Below are positions 37,084 to 49,899 of a DNA stretch of 64,000 bases, in pieces (the first letter of the stretch is position 1; each line of letters opens with the position of its first letter). The stretch comes from Sipunculus nudus. Lineage: Eukaryota > Annelida > Sipuncula > Golfingiida > Sipunculidae. The DNA lies in the NCBI GenBank assembly GCA_026874595.1, contig CM049314.1, positions 33,242,229 through 33,306,228 on the forward strand. The letters are read 5' to 3'. Both the position numbers and the translations under genes were made by a program. The notes under the pieces are model-generated. The model did not search any database and had not been told where the DNA came from. It was given only the letters and a program-made list of their open reading frames with translations.

Positions 37084-37914
37084 TTTTTATCTTTACACCT
37101 TTACCCCTTTCCAAAAGGTTCCATGATAAAAGGTTCCAGGTTAAACCAGGAAAAGAATCGTATGACGGTCTATGAGTCAAAGAGGTTCTATAGATGGGAC
37201 GCTCAAGGTTTTTAAGAGGAAAGAGGCTGTTACGTTCTTCAAGAGCCCCTAAAAAACAATTTTATGATTTATATTCTCAAAATTTGCGTCTGACATATTT
37301 GTTACAATAGTGATGCATATACATATAATAATTACATATGCTTCTTAATTACATGTGTTCTTCAGTGCAAAGGATCACTGATGCAGTAAAGATAACATTA
37401 TACTTTTTACAATTGTACATGTATGCACATCTGACTATGCAAAGGGCTTCTATTTGTGTGGATGATCAGAACTGACTCTCTCCCTGCAGTGCTAATAAAG
37501 TACGCGCGTGTCATCGTACCTCGGACAACCCAAGACACTGAGGGTCAACCACCCGCCCGCACAGGACCAGATCGACAGTCATACATCAACATCTGCTCCT
37601 TGTTCACGGTCTGAAGTTTATAGTGATCCCAGATCCCAGGTGGAATACAAAACGGCCGGCCAAGCATGTTGTTCAAATTTATCCCACCTCTGACTGAAGA
37701 GATATAATTTTTTTTACATTATTTATATGATATTTTGATATAATATAATATCTTGAATCGTAAAACAAACTGAGAATTTTAATACAGTAATAAGAAAATT
37801 CAAATTTAAACTAGTACACATTATAGATTATTGAAATTATCATACGTCTTTTCATATATTTTTGCGTTTTAGTAGACATGTTGCATTCGTTTGATAAATT
37901 GGTTATATAGTTTT
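36500..37914. other. Unassigned intergenic stretch
   Basis: It has a (TA)n tract at 37052-37080 and no supported gene. Confidence 0.4.
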
Positions 37915-38099
37915 GGGCATATCCAGGGGGTTAAACCCTCCCTCTTACGAGAAAAAAATAGTTTTTAATTGGGTTTTTTTCCATAGTCTTACGGCTAAAC
38001 CCTGTCCAGAAGTTCGGGTTTTTAGGGAAATTAGTACCTTGCTATAAATAGTAGGCTATAATTAACCCCTCCCTCCTCAAAATCTTGGATCCGCCCATG
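37915..38099 (+). repeat. Diverged GCGGATCC-type MITE
   Basis: It starts GGGCATATCCAGGGGGTTAA and ends ATCTTGGATCCGCCCATG, in the same order as the element at 36283. The middle has diverged. Confidence 0.55.
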
Positions 38100-39806
38100 C
38101 ATGTAGAGTATCGCGTGGCCAGAAAGCGAGGAGTGTATATATGTAAGTGAAGGTATCTTGTTCCGTGGCAATCATTTTTCTTGGAATTTTTATTCCTGTA
38201 ATTCTTACCTATGTACACTTGAAGAGACGTATCAGCCTTTACCTGTTCCATGACAATATGAAAATTACTTACCTGACACAAACAGAACGAAAACAAGCAG
38301 GCTCACAGAGGGAGACATTTGTATGGATTCTGCAATATAAGAACCAGAACATCAGAAAGATTAACACTCAGATCACAATAGAATGTTACTATTATTAGGT
38401 TTCATCGATTTTTATAATGTCATCAGTGAAAATGCAAGATTGTTAAATTTTCACTTTTAATTTTGTGTATATTAATGCCCTTTTTGTGCCTTTTGGTTTA
38501 AATGCGATAATGATGTCCAAATTTTTGCATGGCACCAATGCATAAAAGTCTGTATGATAATTTTATATATTATCTCCATATTGTAAAAATATGAGTATGT
38601 CGTTTGGTCCTGTTTAACGAGTGATACCCATATAATGTCTTCATGAATCTTATAGTTTACTGAATGTGCAGACCTGCGTACAGCTAGCTAGGTTTTTGAA
38701 CTATATACAACATAGGTAAAGGCTACGGACCTATATATATACAGACCAGCTTACCATGCAGAACCAAGCATATATTATGTACGTCACAATGTAGTCTATA
38801 GCTGACAAGGGACTCTGCAAATAATAAAAAGTTAAGCAAACTGAGTCTATATACGCGGTATTAAAGACAAATCTGAGGATATGTATGTTGGTTACCACTG
38901 GTATAAGCAAGGAAGACCTTGCCGGTTCTAACTCCTACCTCCAAGTAATAGTAATATAGAAAGGAACAATAATACCGGTTTGTAGAGAACATCAACCTGT
39001 AACATAAATTGTTGATAGAAATATTATTTTATACATTTTATTGATTAGTCGAAGTTATATGCAGTCTTTATGGAGAACCATGCATCGCATAGTTTACACC
39101 CAGGTAAAACTGAGAAAAAATTAATGTTTTTTTTTATGAAAGGGCTTTTGCAAAGTGATTAAAAGTTTGCTCGTTTTACTTTTCACCATGCGCTTGAAAT
39201 TTGAATAAGAATAAACATTACCTAAACAGTTTAATTTTTGCTTAAACAGTAATAAACAAAATGTAAATAAAAAAAGATAAATTTGAAATTGGGCAATTTT
39301 TAAAACGGTACACGTTATATATGAATCATTCAATACCACATACAGTGGTAAAAATTATTCGTCTACCCATATGATGTTTCACACAAATAACCACAAGCAA
39401 AATAAGATACAACAAAATGCGGAGATTCCAGGTGTGTCAAACAAGGGGTTTAATGCTGAAAAAAAACTAATTTTATAATATAATAAATACTTTCATGCGC
39501 AAATTGACCCTTTAAAAACGCAACAACGAAAATCCAGATATGCGTGTTATTTTTAATGTACATGAACAATGTTCGATTATTTATACTACCGTACATGTTC
39601 GAACGGTTTATCGGAGATCAGCTAAAAGCCTGTTTCAATTATGAAATGTATTTACCCGTAAAAATAACTATAAAATTTGCATAGGCCTAAATTTAACTAA
39701 TTATACAGATGTTCAGGCGATTTGATATTGCAATATGAATTTCGGACAATATAGGCCTAATTCATACGATAAGCAAACGGTATGTGAAAGAAAGAGATCC
39801 TCCCAG

Positions 39807-39859
<53 letters not shown>

Positions 39860-40080
39860 AGTTTCGGTACCTTTTTGGCAAAATTTCTCTAGTCATGCAT
39901 ACAAATAATAAAAGAAATAATAAAATACAATTTAAAATATGATGTCACTTAATATACATGTGATAAGTAGTCTAAAAAGTTTATTTATTTCCTCACTCTA
40001 TTATGACAGGAAGATACATACATAAGTCTGTATTTACATAAATATTGATAAACAAAACGATAACGCTGTTTGTAGACTGG
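38100..40080. other. AT-rich intergenic stretch
   Basis: It contains (TA)n at 39808-39853. TAGGCCTA occurs near 39686 and 39753. I see no gene. Confidence 0.4.
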
Positions 40081-40089
40081 CCTCAAACT

Positions 40090-40494
40090 CAATTAATCCC
40101 CGTCCGTACCAGTCTATAAATCAGGCGACTCATAACTTCCGGTTCAAATTGTTACCTTGACCTTGGCACCACAACATAGGATCTGTCAACCCGTAAAACT
40201 TGCCTTGGAATGAAGTATGTGATGAGAGGTGATAAGGATTGGTTGATGTGGTAAGTAAGTTTATCGTAATACTCGTATTATTTTAACTTGATAAACGGAG
40301 TTTAATCCGTAAAGAAGGACGGACACTTTACGGAATGCCGTGGTGAGGTTTAGGGACGTGAGATGTCCTGTGGGTGGGTGTCTCGCTGTGTTTGACACTG
40401 ACGTTTTGTTATTTCTATGTTTATATGGCCCCGGCCGGCACAGATCTATCTAGATCACATATCCGGCTTCATCAAAACAACTGTCACCTGTTAG
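40090..40494 (+). promoter_or_regulatory. Candidate promoter / noncoding first exon region
   Basis: A CpG-richer island in AT-rich DNA with an ETS-like ACTTCCGG (40134-40141) and two good donor sites: TGATGTG|GTAAGT at 40250/40251 and CTGTTAG|GTATGT at 40494/40495. The GDPD gene downstream needs a 5' noncoding exon because its first coding exon is preceded by an acceptor. The link is inference over 11 kb. Confidence 0.25.
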
Positions 40495-40499
40495 GTATG

Positions 40500-43400
40500 T
40501 TTATCCTGTAATTATCAGATATTTCATCTATTAGACATCTGAGTCATGGCAAGACTAATTAAGTGACCACAGTCAACAGGTCAATTGTCACATAGTCTAC
40601 CAATGCTTAAAAGTAAAATTGTACTAATTTAATAATTATATATACTCTGCTATCCTTTCCTCCTATATGATTTTTTGGATTTTTTTTTTCAACTACATTA
40701 AAGCTTACTTTATTATAAATTAATCTTGGAGGCAAATCAGACAAATGTGGCCCACATCATCTGACAGCAAAATAACACTCCCATGTATGGATAACATTTC
40801 ATTGATGCCGGCCTCAGCTGAAGATCTTAAAGCTCCATACTTCATGATTCATAGAGATGTCATCACAATGGTATTTGTTCGTCACACCTTTGTTATGTAA
40901 CACATACTTCCCTCATCCATTATATGGGTTTACAAACAGGTATTTCCACCTTAAATGATTGTTTTTGCAGCACTGTCCACTAGACATGTCAACATTGTCC
41001 CGGCATCACAAAGTAAATATATTTATTTTACACTTATTTGAATAATGATATATTGCTATATTACCTCCTGTGATAACAGTTGTTTTGTAATAGCTAACAA
41101 AATAAATTTTACAAAAATATTGTAATAAATTAGGTGGATAGGAGTGTTGAAACCAGGGTTTTGGCCCATTACATTGAAAAGTAATCATTACAATTACTAA
41201 CTAAACTCTCAATAACAATTACAAGTTACTTAAATAACACAATGTAATGATTAAATTACAGTTACTTTACAAATTTAATTAATTACTTTCAATTACTTTA
41301 TACAAAATATACATTTCTGAGCATGGTTCATAAAAAGTATCACTCATACTAGAAAGGAGAACTTATTGAAAATGTGAAGGGAAAACTACAAATGCAAATG
41401 AAGTCTGATGTCACATATTAAAGTGCATGAGATCTTTACCAAGGATAATCATATTTAATGGCATCATATTCCGTAAATTTCTCATGGGTAGGCAAAACTG
41501 ATTGCCATAACACATATGAGCATCACTTTTTTTGCTTGTAGATTAAGGAGTTGTAACTTTTTTTAATTAGTGTTTTTCATGAAGTAGAGTATCTGCAAAC
41601 TTATCTAGGTAAATGATGTAATATCTTGACGCCATCAGCTATCACTTTCAAATATCATCTGTGTAAAAAATTCATCTAAAATTCTTTTACCACATATAAT
41701 CCTTTACTGGACAAATGTATTGCTTCTAGATAACACTGGCACTAATAAGATCACCTGTGAAAAAGTGTTGGTTCAAACCTCTGATGATCTAAAATCCTTA
41801 GCTCTTGATCCTTCACATTGATCAACGTAGATCATTAAGTTTTTACTTACAATGTCAATGCCCATTGAGAGATTTTTTAAAAATTATTTTCGTCCCAATA
41901 TTGAGATTGAAGTCCATGTATTAGAATCATTAAAAATAGGTTGTAAAAACTGAAATTTCAAATTCAATGTTATTTTCACGACACTCTGCAATGTTTATAT
42001 TTCATATGAATAATTCTTATAAATATAAACATGCTGAATAAATATTACAATTTGATACAATTAAGTAAATTCTAGGGAAATTGCGTGCAAAATTCAGTAC
42101 ATTCACCATGGTTATTTTCTTTATGAATGATAAGTACCGTAATGTCTACATCAGTTTGTATCCTTCATTAGTTCGCACACTATAAATTTCCTGAATCATA
42201 TTATTCAATATTACATATTTGAATTCGTACACCAACATACTTTGCCTATATTAGCTATTGCCGGTGACCACCGGCGGTCCGTATGAACAGTAATTGTAGC
42301 TATGATTAAAAAGGCTTTGCATGCAGAGATGAATCAAATTTCTACGCTGTTCACCTGATAACAACACATCATTATGTCTAAGTGCGAGGAAGTAACATGA
42401 TAATTTATCGGAACAATTGTATCAGATTTGCGACTTAATGTATGTAAATAGGAAAAACTGTCGCTTAACTGATACCGATGGGCCATCTTTGCTTAAGACT
42501 TGTTACAGCATGAATGTGATTTGAACAATGGAACTGGAGGTAAAAATGTGTCGTAATCGATAATATTTTGTTTACTTAATAATGTAATTAGATGGATTTG
42601 TAAGTGGGACAAAAATCACATTAGCTGATGATCATATACTAGTAATCCACTTGGGACAAACCTCGCACGGACCACTAATCACAGGCATGACCTGGTGCTG
42701 CAAGACATCAAAGGTTAAATGGAGATCGTCAGAGTGCTTTGAACCGCAGCTACAAAGGATATACCGCTGTCTTCAAGGGTTTTAATTTGATAAATCCCGG
42801 TTATGTCCGTGAAATAATTTTTTTTCCCGCTGTATATATCTTATTAGAATCTCCCAAATAAAAACTTCCGCTTAATTTGTTGGTTACTGTGGCCATTTGG
42901 TTAAAGGCGCATGAACAGCTTTAGTGTGAACTGTGTGCCCCTGGTTCAAACCTACCAATATTTCCCCCTTTTATGTTACTCCCCTGTCCCAGTTTAAAAA
43001 TATGAAAAACATATTTTTTTTCATTTATTTCTTTCCACTGAAATTACCAAACGGGTAAAATAAACAATTAATTGAAATATATATAAATAAATCTGCTGAG
43101 ATTACATATTCACGGCTGTAATAAGTTCACTTGCCGCCAGGTGGTACCCCGAATAAATTTCATTAACGCCCTAAGAAAATCACCATTACCATTTTATTAG
43201 GGCATATTCTGCAATCCATACAAATAATGTTTGTAAATGAATTAAAAGTTGCCATGAAGTATTACAAAACAATAGCCCATTTTCTTACCACTTATGATGC
43301 TACGCACCGCTGTAGGCTGTGAGAGACCCCTGGCTAATGATGTTTTCCTTTCATGTCCAAAATGTGAAACACTTCATTGCTTGTTTGTTTACCAATAATT

Positions 43401-43530
43401 TATTTGATGTGTAATATTAAGGTGATCAGTGACTCCTGTCAATTTTGTTTGCACCACAGCCGTGATCAAATAAATTTGTTAACATACTAATGAGGTACAA
43501 ATTTAACAGTTTGGGGTAATGAATTACTGA
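40500..43530. other. AT-rich intergenic stretch
   Basis: I see no gene. At about 41165-41310 ATTAC/GTAAT motifs are unusually dense, as in the ends of some DNA-transposon MITEs. Confidence 0.4.
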
Positions 43531-43669
43531 AGTTCTATTGCCGGTAGCTGGATTTTTGACGATCTTTATGATCTTTTGTGCCGGTCTGTGGGTTACGAAT
43601 GTTAAGTTTGTTACGGCCGGCAGTACAGGCCGTCCCGCCCCGACCGGCGCGGCTAAAACCCTGTATATA

Positions 43670-43672
<3 letters not shown>

Positions 43673-43722
<50 letters not shown>
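43673..43722. repeat. (TA)n microsatellite
   Basis: About 25 TA units. The flanks are CpG-rich (GCCGGTAGCTGG, GACCGGCGCGGC). The frames across it are not genes. Confidence 0.9.
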
Positions 43723-43729
<7 letters not shown>

Positions 43730-43759
43730 CCGGTTTATAAAATGCCAGTTACGGGATAA

Positions 43760-44585
43760 ACTGGATATCTTTTTCATCACCAGCAGCGCTCACATATATT
43801 CCCGAACAAGTGTTAAATAATAATTAACATGGGAGTTGCCGTACATCCTCTATTATCGCCCATCGCCGGTTTTCAGGTGTCAAACAATCTTCTTTCCTGC
43901 AATATTCTAATTTTTCATATTTTACATATAATAATTCACACACTGAGAAAAATCATTATTTTTTCTGTACGAATTCAAGTAGACATTACGGTAGTGTACA
44001 TTGTCAAGAGTCTCACGGCCATGTCTGTCACAGGAAACAGCGGAGTAAGTCAGCCAATCCATTAGCCATCCACTGGAGATAATTCTGATATTAGCCTTCC
44101 AAGATCATTAGCCTCTACCTTCCCTGTGACTCTCTCAGTGTCATTTAATTAGCAGATAAACACTGATGTAATCAGATCAGTAGGAGTATGTTCCAGCCAA
44201 ATAACTTTTTATTTAAGTGAAAGTGTTGAATGCAGCAAGACCGTACTTGTCCTAGTGTAGCTCTAAACATGTGTGCAGTATAAATGTTTATTAAACTGTT
44301 CAGGTGGCCCATTTTTCAGAATTTCAAAATTCAGAACGGGTGGCCCAGGAATAGCTGGTCTGGTATTTTGTGATGCTGGCCAGGTCTGGTCCAGCCCAAA
44401 ATTGTGGATCAGACCGGTCCTAATGGTTTGGTTCGCACAGGTCTCTAACTTAAATCCACCTCATATGTTTGTTTACATAGCCTGCCAGAGAAAAATAAAT
44501 CAGATTCCAGCTAAGTTGCATCCATGAAACTTTCATTCACTCAGTATGGTGGTTACTTTGTATTAGCCAGATTGGTATGGGCCAG
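43760..44585. other. Unassigned intergenic stretch
   Basis: I see no gene. Short frames of 78-84 codons lack recognisable features. Confidence 0.4.
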
Positions 44586-44966
44586 GGTTAGACATAGCCT
44601 AGTGGTTAAGGCCTTTGACCATGGAGCAGACTGTGCCAAGTTTCATCCCCATTGAAGCCTCAAATTCAAATGTTTCCATGGCTCAGGGGTTGAGCACAGG
44701 ATTCAAAGCCAGGGGATCGTGAGTTTGAATCTCAGCCGAGGCGGTGAGATTTTTCACGGTCAGTCCCACCCAGGGTGAATGGTCTGCCATGTTTCACTCA
44801 CAAACAAGTGCCCCTTTTGGGGGTACCTCGGTGGATGATTATGCACCCAGGGCCTGAAGGTGCAGTAGTCACCGGGCCTCATTAATACCAGGATATAAAA
44901 TGAGAGGGAGTGTGTGATACTTCCCTGTCATGCTGTCCAAAACCGAAATGGAATTCTTCAGATATA
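44586..44966 (+). repeat. tRNA-derived SINE with two tRNA-like heads
   Basis: The first head is TAGCCTAGTGGTTAAGGC .. AAGTTTCATCCCC. The second is TGGCTCAGGGGTTGAGCA .. GAGTTTGAATCTC. Both look like RNA polymerase III A- and B-boxes. The body (GGTGAGATTTTTCACGGTCA, CACCAGG/ACCAGGATATAAAATGAG) and tail (GGAATTCTTCAGAT) match the copy at 59606. These are not functional tRNA genes. Confidence 0.75.
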
Positions 44967-45356
44967 CATGTATATAAAAATGGAGGTGGTTACCTTCACC
45001 AAAAGAAAATATCGAAACAAAAGGTTAAATATTGCTAGCACCTCAGGGATTTTTTCTAATGTCTTAATTTCAGGATTATTTCTAACCCTGTGTATAAAAA
45101 ACCTGAATCCAGAGTGCTTAATACATATATACTGTATTTATTCCAATTTGGCGATCCCTCTTATTTCTCGATCCCAAAAAATATTTTGAAAGCATAATTT
45201 CTAAAATGACTCTAATTTCGCGACTGCCGACAATGTTTTCTGTCGACGATGTTAAGGTGTAATGCCTCCGTCTCTCACGGGCACCGCAGTTTGTATCTGA
45301 CTAGATTCTTATTACACAGAGCATCCACATCAAACTTGTTTCCAATAAAATTTATA

Positions 45357-46060
45357 CAGTGAAACTCTTTCCTGTGGACAACTTAGTGAGACAGACAACC
45401 CAGTAATGTGGACACTGAATTTCAGTCCCTTCAAATTTGCCTATATATTATGTTTAAGGTAAACTCAGTAAAGCTGACAGCTCACTATCCCAGACAACTG
45501 AAAACTTTTCCCTTCCTGACTGCATATCCATGCACATATTGCGACTCTCCAGAGCGGACTGACATCACAAATTCTATTTTTGTATATATATCTGAAGGGA
45601 GATTGCACGCCAAGGTCATAACCTTGTATGACCTGTATAGGTCACAGAGACAGCATGATTTGGTGAACCTTCGGAATGTTATATGTAAATATACAGTCAA
45701 CATTCTTTATTTCATTAAATAAATGTAGATATCATATCATTATTTAATTAGGCTTGGTTGGTCAACCAGAGAAAAACTTTTTTTTCAACAAGAATACCAT
45801 CAAAGACTACCGTTTGTGGTTTGTTGTCTGGCTTGGGAACCATTAATTAGTTAGCGATAGCTCTCACTTTGTTACGGTGAATGAGTATTCATTAAATAAT
45901 TAAGCATACAATTAATCAAAAAATTAATCAGAAGACACCATTAACATTCAATGAAGAATTAACACAATATGCCGAACTCCTCTAAACAGGACAACTCACT
46001 AATACTGACAAAATCCTCAAGTCTCCTGAGTGTCCCACTTTTCAGTAAGGGGTTTGATTG
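45357..46060. repeat. Pogo/Tigger-like MITE
   Basis: The left end is TA then CAGTGAAACTCTTTCCTGTGG. The right end, TTTTCAGTAAGGGGTTTGATTG, is an imperfect inverse. The subterminal phrases 'gtggacaac' and 'aggacaact' are inverted and repeated, in the style of the elements at 49337 and 52880. The 104-codon frame inside (45408-45722) has no recognisable domain. Confidence 0.4.
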
Positions 46061-47995
46061 AAGGACTACAGTGGGATGTTCACAGTCTCATCAGATAGTT
46101 TTACATTTGACAACCAGGTGGCAGCAACTACAACTTACATGTCATGTGCGTTGGGCCTTGTAAACTGTTCATTCAGGTGGAACCCAATACCTAATTAAAT
46201 CATGACACTGTATAGATTTCTGTAAATAATATTGTGATTTATTTCTTATAATTTCGGTGACAAATACAATTATGAACAGCTTTGCAGACCTGTTGAGTGT
46301 CATGTAGATTATAAATCCTCATGTAGTTTGGGTTTCTCTATACACACTTATGTTTATGCTATACCCTGGAAGACAAATACTGGTACAGTACTCATTTAAA
46401 CCACTTAATTAATGTGGGAGGAAACATGGGAGATTTACTGTGGTGCTGCCTAACCAGGTATACTGGTACTATTAAATATGGGGAGGAACCATTCTTTCTT
46501 TCACTTTGATGGTTGATTGTGTCACAGTGTCAGCAGTTTTACTAAACAAGTTATGAACATATTTGATGTGAATTTATGCCTTTAAAAGAAATAACCCATT
46601 ATCTAGATCAACACTATATATTTTAATTTAAAGGATTCTTCTTTTTGTGTGTGTGAGATAGGGCTGTTTCTATTTCCCGGGACAACCATTCACCTACATT
46701 GTAGCCACTTTAGTTCTGGAGCTAACCTACTAGCTCTTTCAAAGTGCTTTATCATGTTTATGTCCTAGATCTACAGTACTTTAAATGTATGCTGGTGGAC
46801 CGTCCATTCACATGAGATCATAAAATGGCACAAACAAAGGGGGAGCTGCATTTTTCTTTTGCTGGTTGAAATTAACAAACATCCATTTTGTAAAGTACTG
46901 CTTTTATTTGCTAAAAAAAAGTATGAAATTCTCTAGTTAAGTAAGAATTGGACCAGGTAATGAATTGGAGGTAGATAATCTGTAATTGAATCTGTACTAA
47001 GGGGCCTCACATTTCACAGGCCTAGAAATCTCAGCTGTCTCTAGCTATGTAAGCCACATGGCTCATACAAGTCATAGACCTCAGTGTTATCTGACATAAA
47101 CAATTGAATCAACCTGTGACATATGACTTAAGTTCACATAAATTAATTACTTAGTTCATTTGACATGGTGTTTGTTGCAAGACACATTGTGTAAATCTAT
47201 CTAGCTTATTAATTAAGAAGGCAACAGGTGATTATTGTCAAACTGTGATTTACAGTATTAGTAAGAGGAATAAAGCCTAGTGTATATTTAAAAGCAAATT
47301 CATACAAGAGTTTTAACAGAAAATCCTATACTACATTTAGACAGAGAGGTGCCAGATTTAACGCAGTCTTTTACCGTAAGTGCATGCCAGGGTTCTTAAA
47401 TTTATGTACTTAATTGTAATTCTAACTCAGTTGTTTAAGTGTTATTGTAATACTGTGGTTAATTTTTATCCATGAGGGTTTCAAAATTGTGATATTCACA
47501 AAAGGGAAATTCTTGTGAAAAAAACCCTTCATTAATAAGATGCCTTGTCTACATGGGTAAACTTCCATTTATGCCAGAGAGCACAATTTGTATTCCATAT
47601 GTATGTTGTCTGTGCACATTATGTCAAAACTGTTAGTACAAAAGATTTGTATTATAAATTATAACATATTTTGTTTTCCAATAATTAAATTTTTATATTA
47701 AGAAAAATTTCAGATCTTTCACATTTCTGCCACTTATAGGAAAAATAAAATCTGCTCCATAACATTATATTGCCCATAAATTAAAGACTGATAGTGTGAC
47801 AAGTAACCCCAGAACTTATATCTGCCAATATTGTACAATGATATCCATTTAGGTGTATGATGTTCCCTGTGGTCCTCAGGAAATTGTTTAAAATTGGTGT
47901 GCATATTAAATAATTAATATGATAATGGATATACACTGTGTAGGTTACTGTATTTTAATTTGTAAAATTGCAAAAATATGGAAGCCGAGTAAAAT
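46061..47995. other. Unassigned intergenic stretch
   Basis: AT-rich; I see no gene or repeat ends. Confidence 0.4.
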
Positions 47996-47999
47996 TTAA

Positions 48000-48466
48000 A
48001 GGGGCCCAATCACCTATCTGACCTTTATAAACTAAAGGTAATCCCTTGGAGCTTTTATAAAAATAGGCCAGAAAACGTGGATATCACCGCACACAGGCTG
48101 CTTGTCTTGTTTATATCAACGTGTTTATAATATGTGGGAGCCTGACAAAATAATCAAAACAAATTCAACAAGGGCATCAGGCAGCAATTCAGATAAACCA
48201 GAGCTTTGAAAATGGCATTTAGCAACAAGTGACCTTTCTACCTCTGCATATATGCAACCTACCACCTTAGGTTACATGTTTCTCCCATTTATCAACATTG
48301 CTGTGTTTACAAACGTTGTTGATAAACAAGTTCATACATCCTTTACAGTGGAATTATAAGACCTTTTCATAATCAGAATTACTCTTAGATCATTAATATA
48401 TACACAGAGGAAGCTAGAAATCATATACGGTAAATTCTTTTTCGAAAGGTAGGTGAATGGGCACCT
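48000..48466. repeat. TTAA-flanked MITE
   Basis: The ends AGGGGCCCAATCACCTATC and GGTAGGTGAATGGGCACCT are inverted, with TTAA at 47996-47999 and 48467-48470. TTAA target use is the hallmark of piggyBac-type elements. Further copies lie at about 52148-52510 (partial), 52530-54269 and from about 63829 to the window end. Confidence 0.75.
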
Positions 48467-48470
48467 TTAA

Positions 48471-49334
48471 GTGAAAAGGGGGTACAGTTACTACTGCAAA
48501 TTTAAAGCCAACTATAGTATTCTGCTCTCTTTTACAAGACTGTCTTAACTTTTAATCATAAAATGGACGTAGGATCTGTCTTTTTACTTATTGGTCATCA
48601 TGGAAAGTTGAACACAATCTAGGGATCTGGTCTCTGTGAAAAATGTTGAGCTAACAAATGTGAAACTTCACCAAATTTTTTTATAGGACAAGTAAAAATT
48701 CATGTAGGGCAAGTAGGCCTGAAAGCTAGATGTTACTTGCCCGGCTGGGAAAGTACTTTCTAAAGTAAATGTTGAGTTCTGTATGGCATGGATTGCATTA
48801 AAATATTCTCTGCAAGTTGATCTTTGATTTCTTTATAAATTGTGAGCCTACTGTAGGTCCCCATTTTATGACCACACCTCTATCTGAAATATGTTTTACC
48901 ATGAATTCCTTGGTTTTACCCCTAATTCCTATTGATTAGAGTGATGTCCTGTGTGCATGAGTGCCATTGGTAAATGGCTTCTTTTAGACAGGAGTGTTGT
49001 GGTCAGAGCCACTTGGCTTGCTACCAATATTCACAAAATGTGTGTAGAACTTCTGCATTGCAAAAAGCTTGGGGAACTAAGCTGCACAAGACCATGGGTA
49101 AATACAGGTGAAACCTGGGTAAAATATTTTTAATTCAGGTTTCACCCACTGGGTTGGGTAAAATAGGTTTAACCCCAGGTGGTCAAATGTGAACCATATT
49201 TCATTAATATAGCAACTTTAATAACAAAGACATTTTGACATTGATACTGGTACATTGAAGATTTGCTTGGCACATTCATTCTATCAGTTTGGTTTACATA
49301 TAATTAGGTCATCTTTAACATGAGACTTTAAGTA
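48471..49334. other. Unassigned intergenic stretch
   Basis: I see no gene or clear repeat. Confidence 0.4.
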
Positions 49335-49336
49335 TA

Positions 49337-49532
49337 AAGTGGAACCTGTCTTAAAGACCACCTGTCTATTAAGACCACCTGTCTATTAAGACCACCTGTC
49401 TATTAAGACCACCCTTGAGTGAACTGACAGCATTTATATTTTTTATAACTGACCTCTTTTATAAGACCACTGTGAAATAAGGACTACTTTTGGCCAGTCA
49501 CAAAGGGTGGTCTCATAACACAGGTTTCACTG
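49337..49532. repeat. Short pogo-like MITE with 17-bp internal repeat
   Basis: The ends AAGTGGAACCTGTCTTAAAG and CACAGGTTTCACTG are inverted, each with TA outside. Three copies of GACCACCTGTCTATTAA lie inside the left end, and GGTGGTCT is at the right. Confidence 0.65.
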
Positions 49533-49565
49533 TAGTTGGTTATGATCTTGCCTTTTAGGGAGGTG

Positions 49566-49896
49566 GGTTCAGGACAAAAGCCCCCCTGGACAAAACCACC
49601 CCTGGTAAAAAGGCCCCTAGGACAAAAGCCCCCCCCCCAAAAAAAAAATATTCTTACAGTGTTACTTCAGTGTAGCAGGTTTAACTTATGATAAATTAAT
49701 TTACAGAATTATAAATGAAGTCAAACATTTATTTTAAAAATTTAAATAATTTTTTTTTGGAGAGGGGCACTTTTGTCATCTTTATCATTTAGATAGGGGT
49801 CTTTTGACGAGCAGGACTTTTGTCCAAGGGGGCTCTTTACTGTAGGAAGGGGCTTTTGTCATGGGGTGGTTAGGGTGGGGCTTTTGTCTGTACCTG
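49566..49896. repeat. MITE with ACAAAAGCCCC-phrase inverted ends
   Basis: Left: GGACAAAAGCCCCCCTGGAC, AAAACCACCCCTGG, GGACAAAAGCCCC. Right: GGACTTTTGTCC, GGGGCTTTTGTCATGGGGTG and GTGGGGCTTTTGTC. Each arm is about 60-100 bp and is made of the same phrase repeated, so the two arms can fold together in several registers. Confidence 0.7.
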
Positions 49897-49899
49897 GTC

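Noticed and set aside
19448-43780. Frames encoding Tyr-Ile runs (19448, 19773, 31627, 31682, 43535, 43538)
   Set aside because: All are (TA)n microsatellites read in frame.
44690-44760. tRNA gene
   Set aside because: A- and B-box-like motifs are present, but a cloverleaf is not convincing and the same sequence recurs with a SINE body at 59606.
45408-45722. 104-codon plus-strand frame
   Set aside because: No recognisable motif; it lies between pogo-like inverted ends and has no splice or start context.
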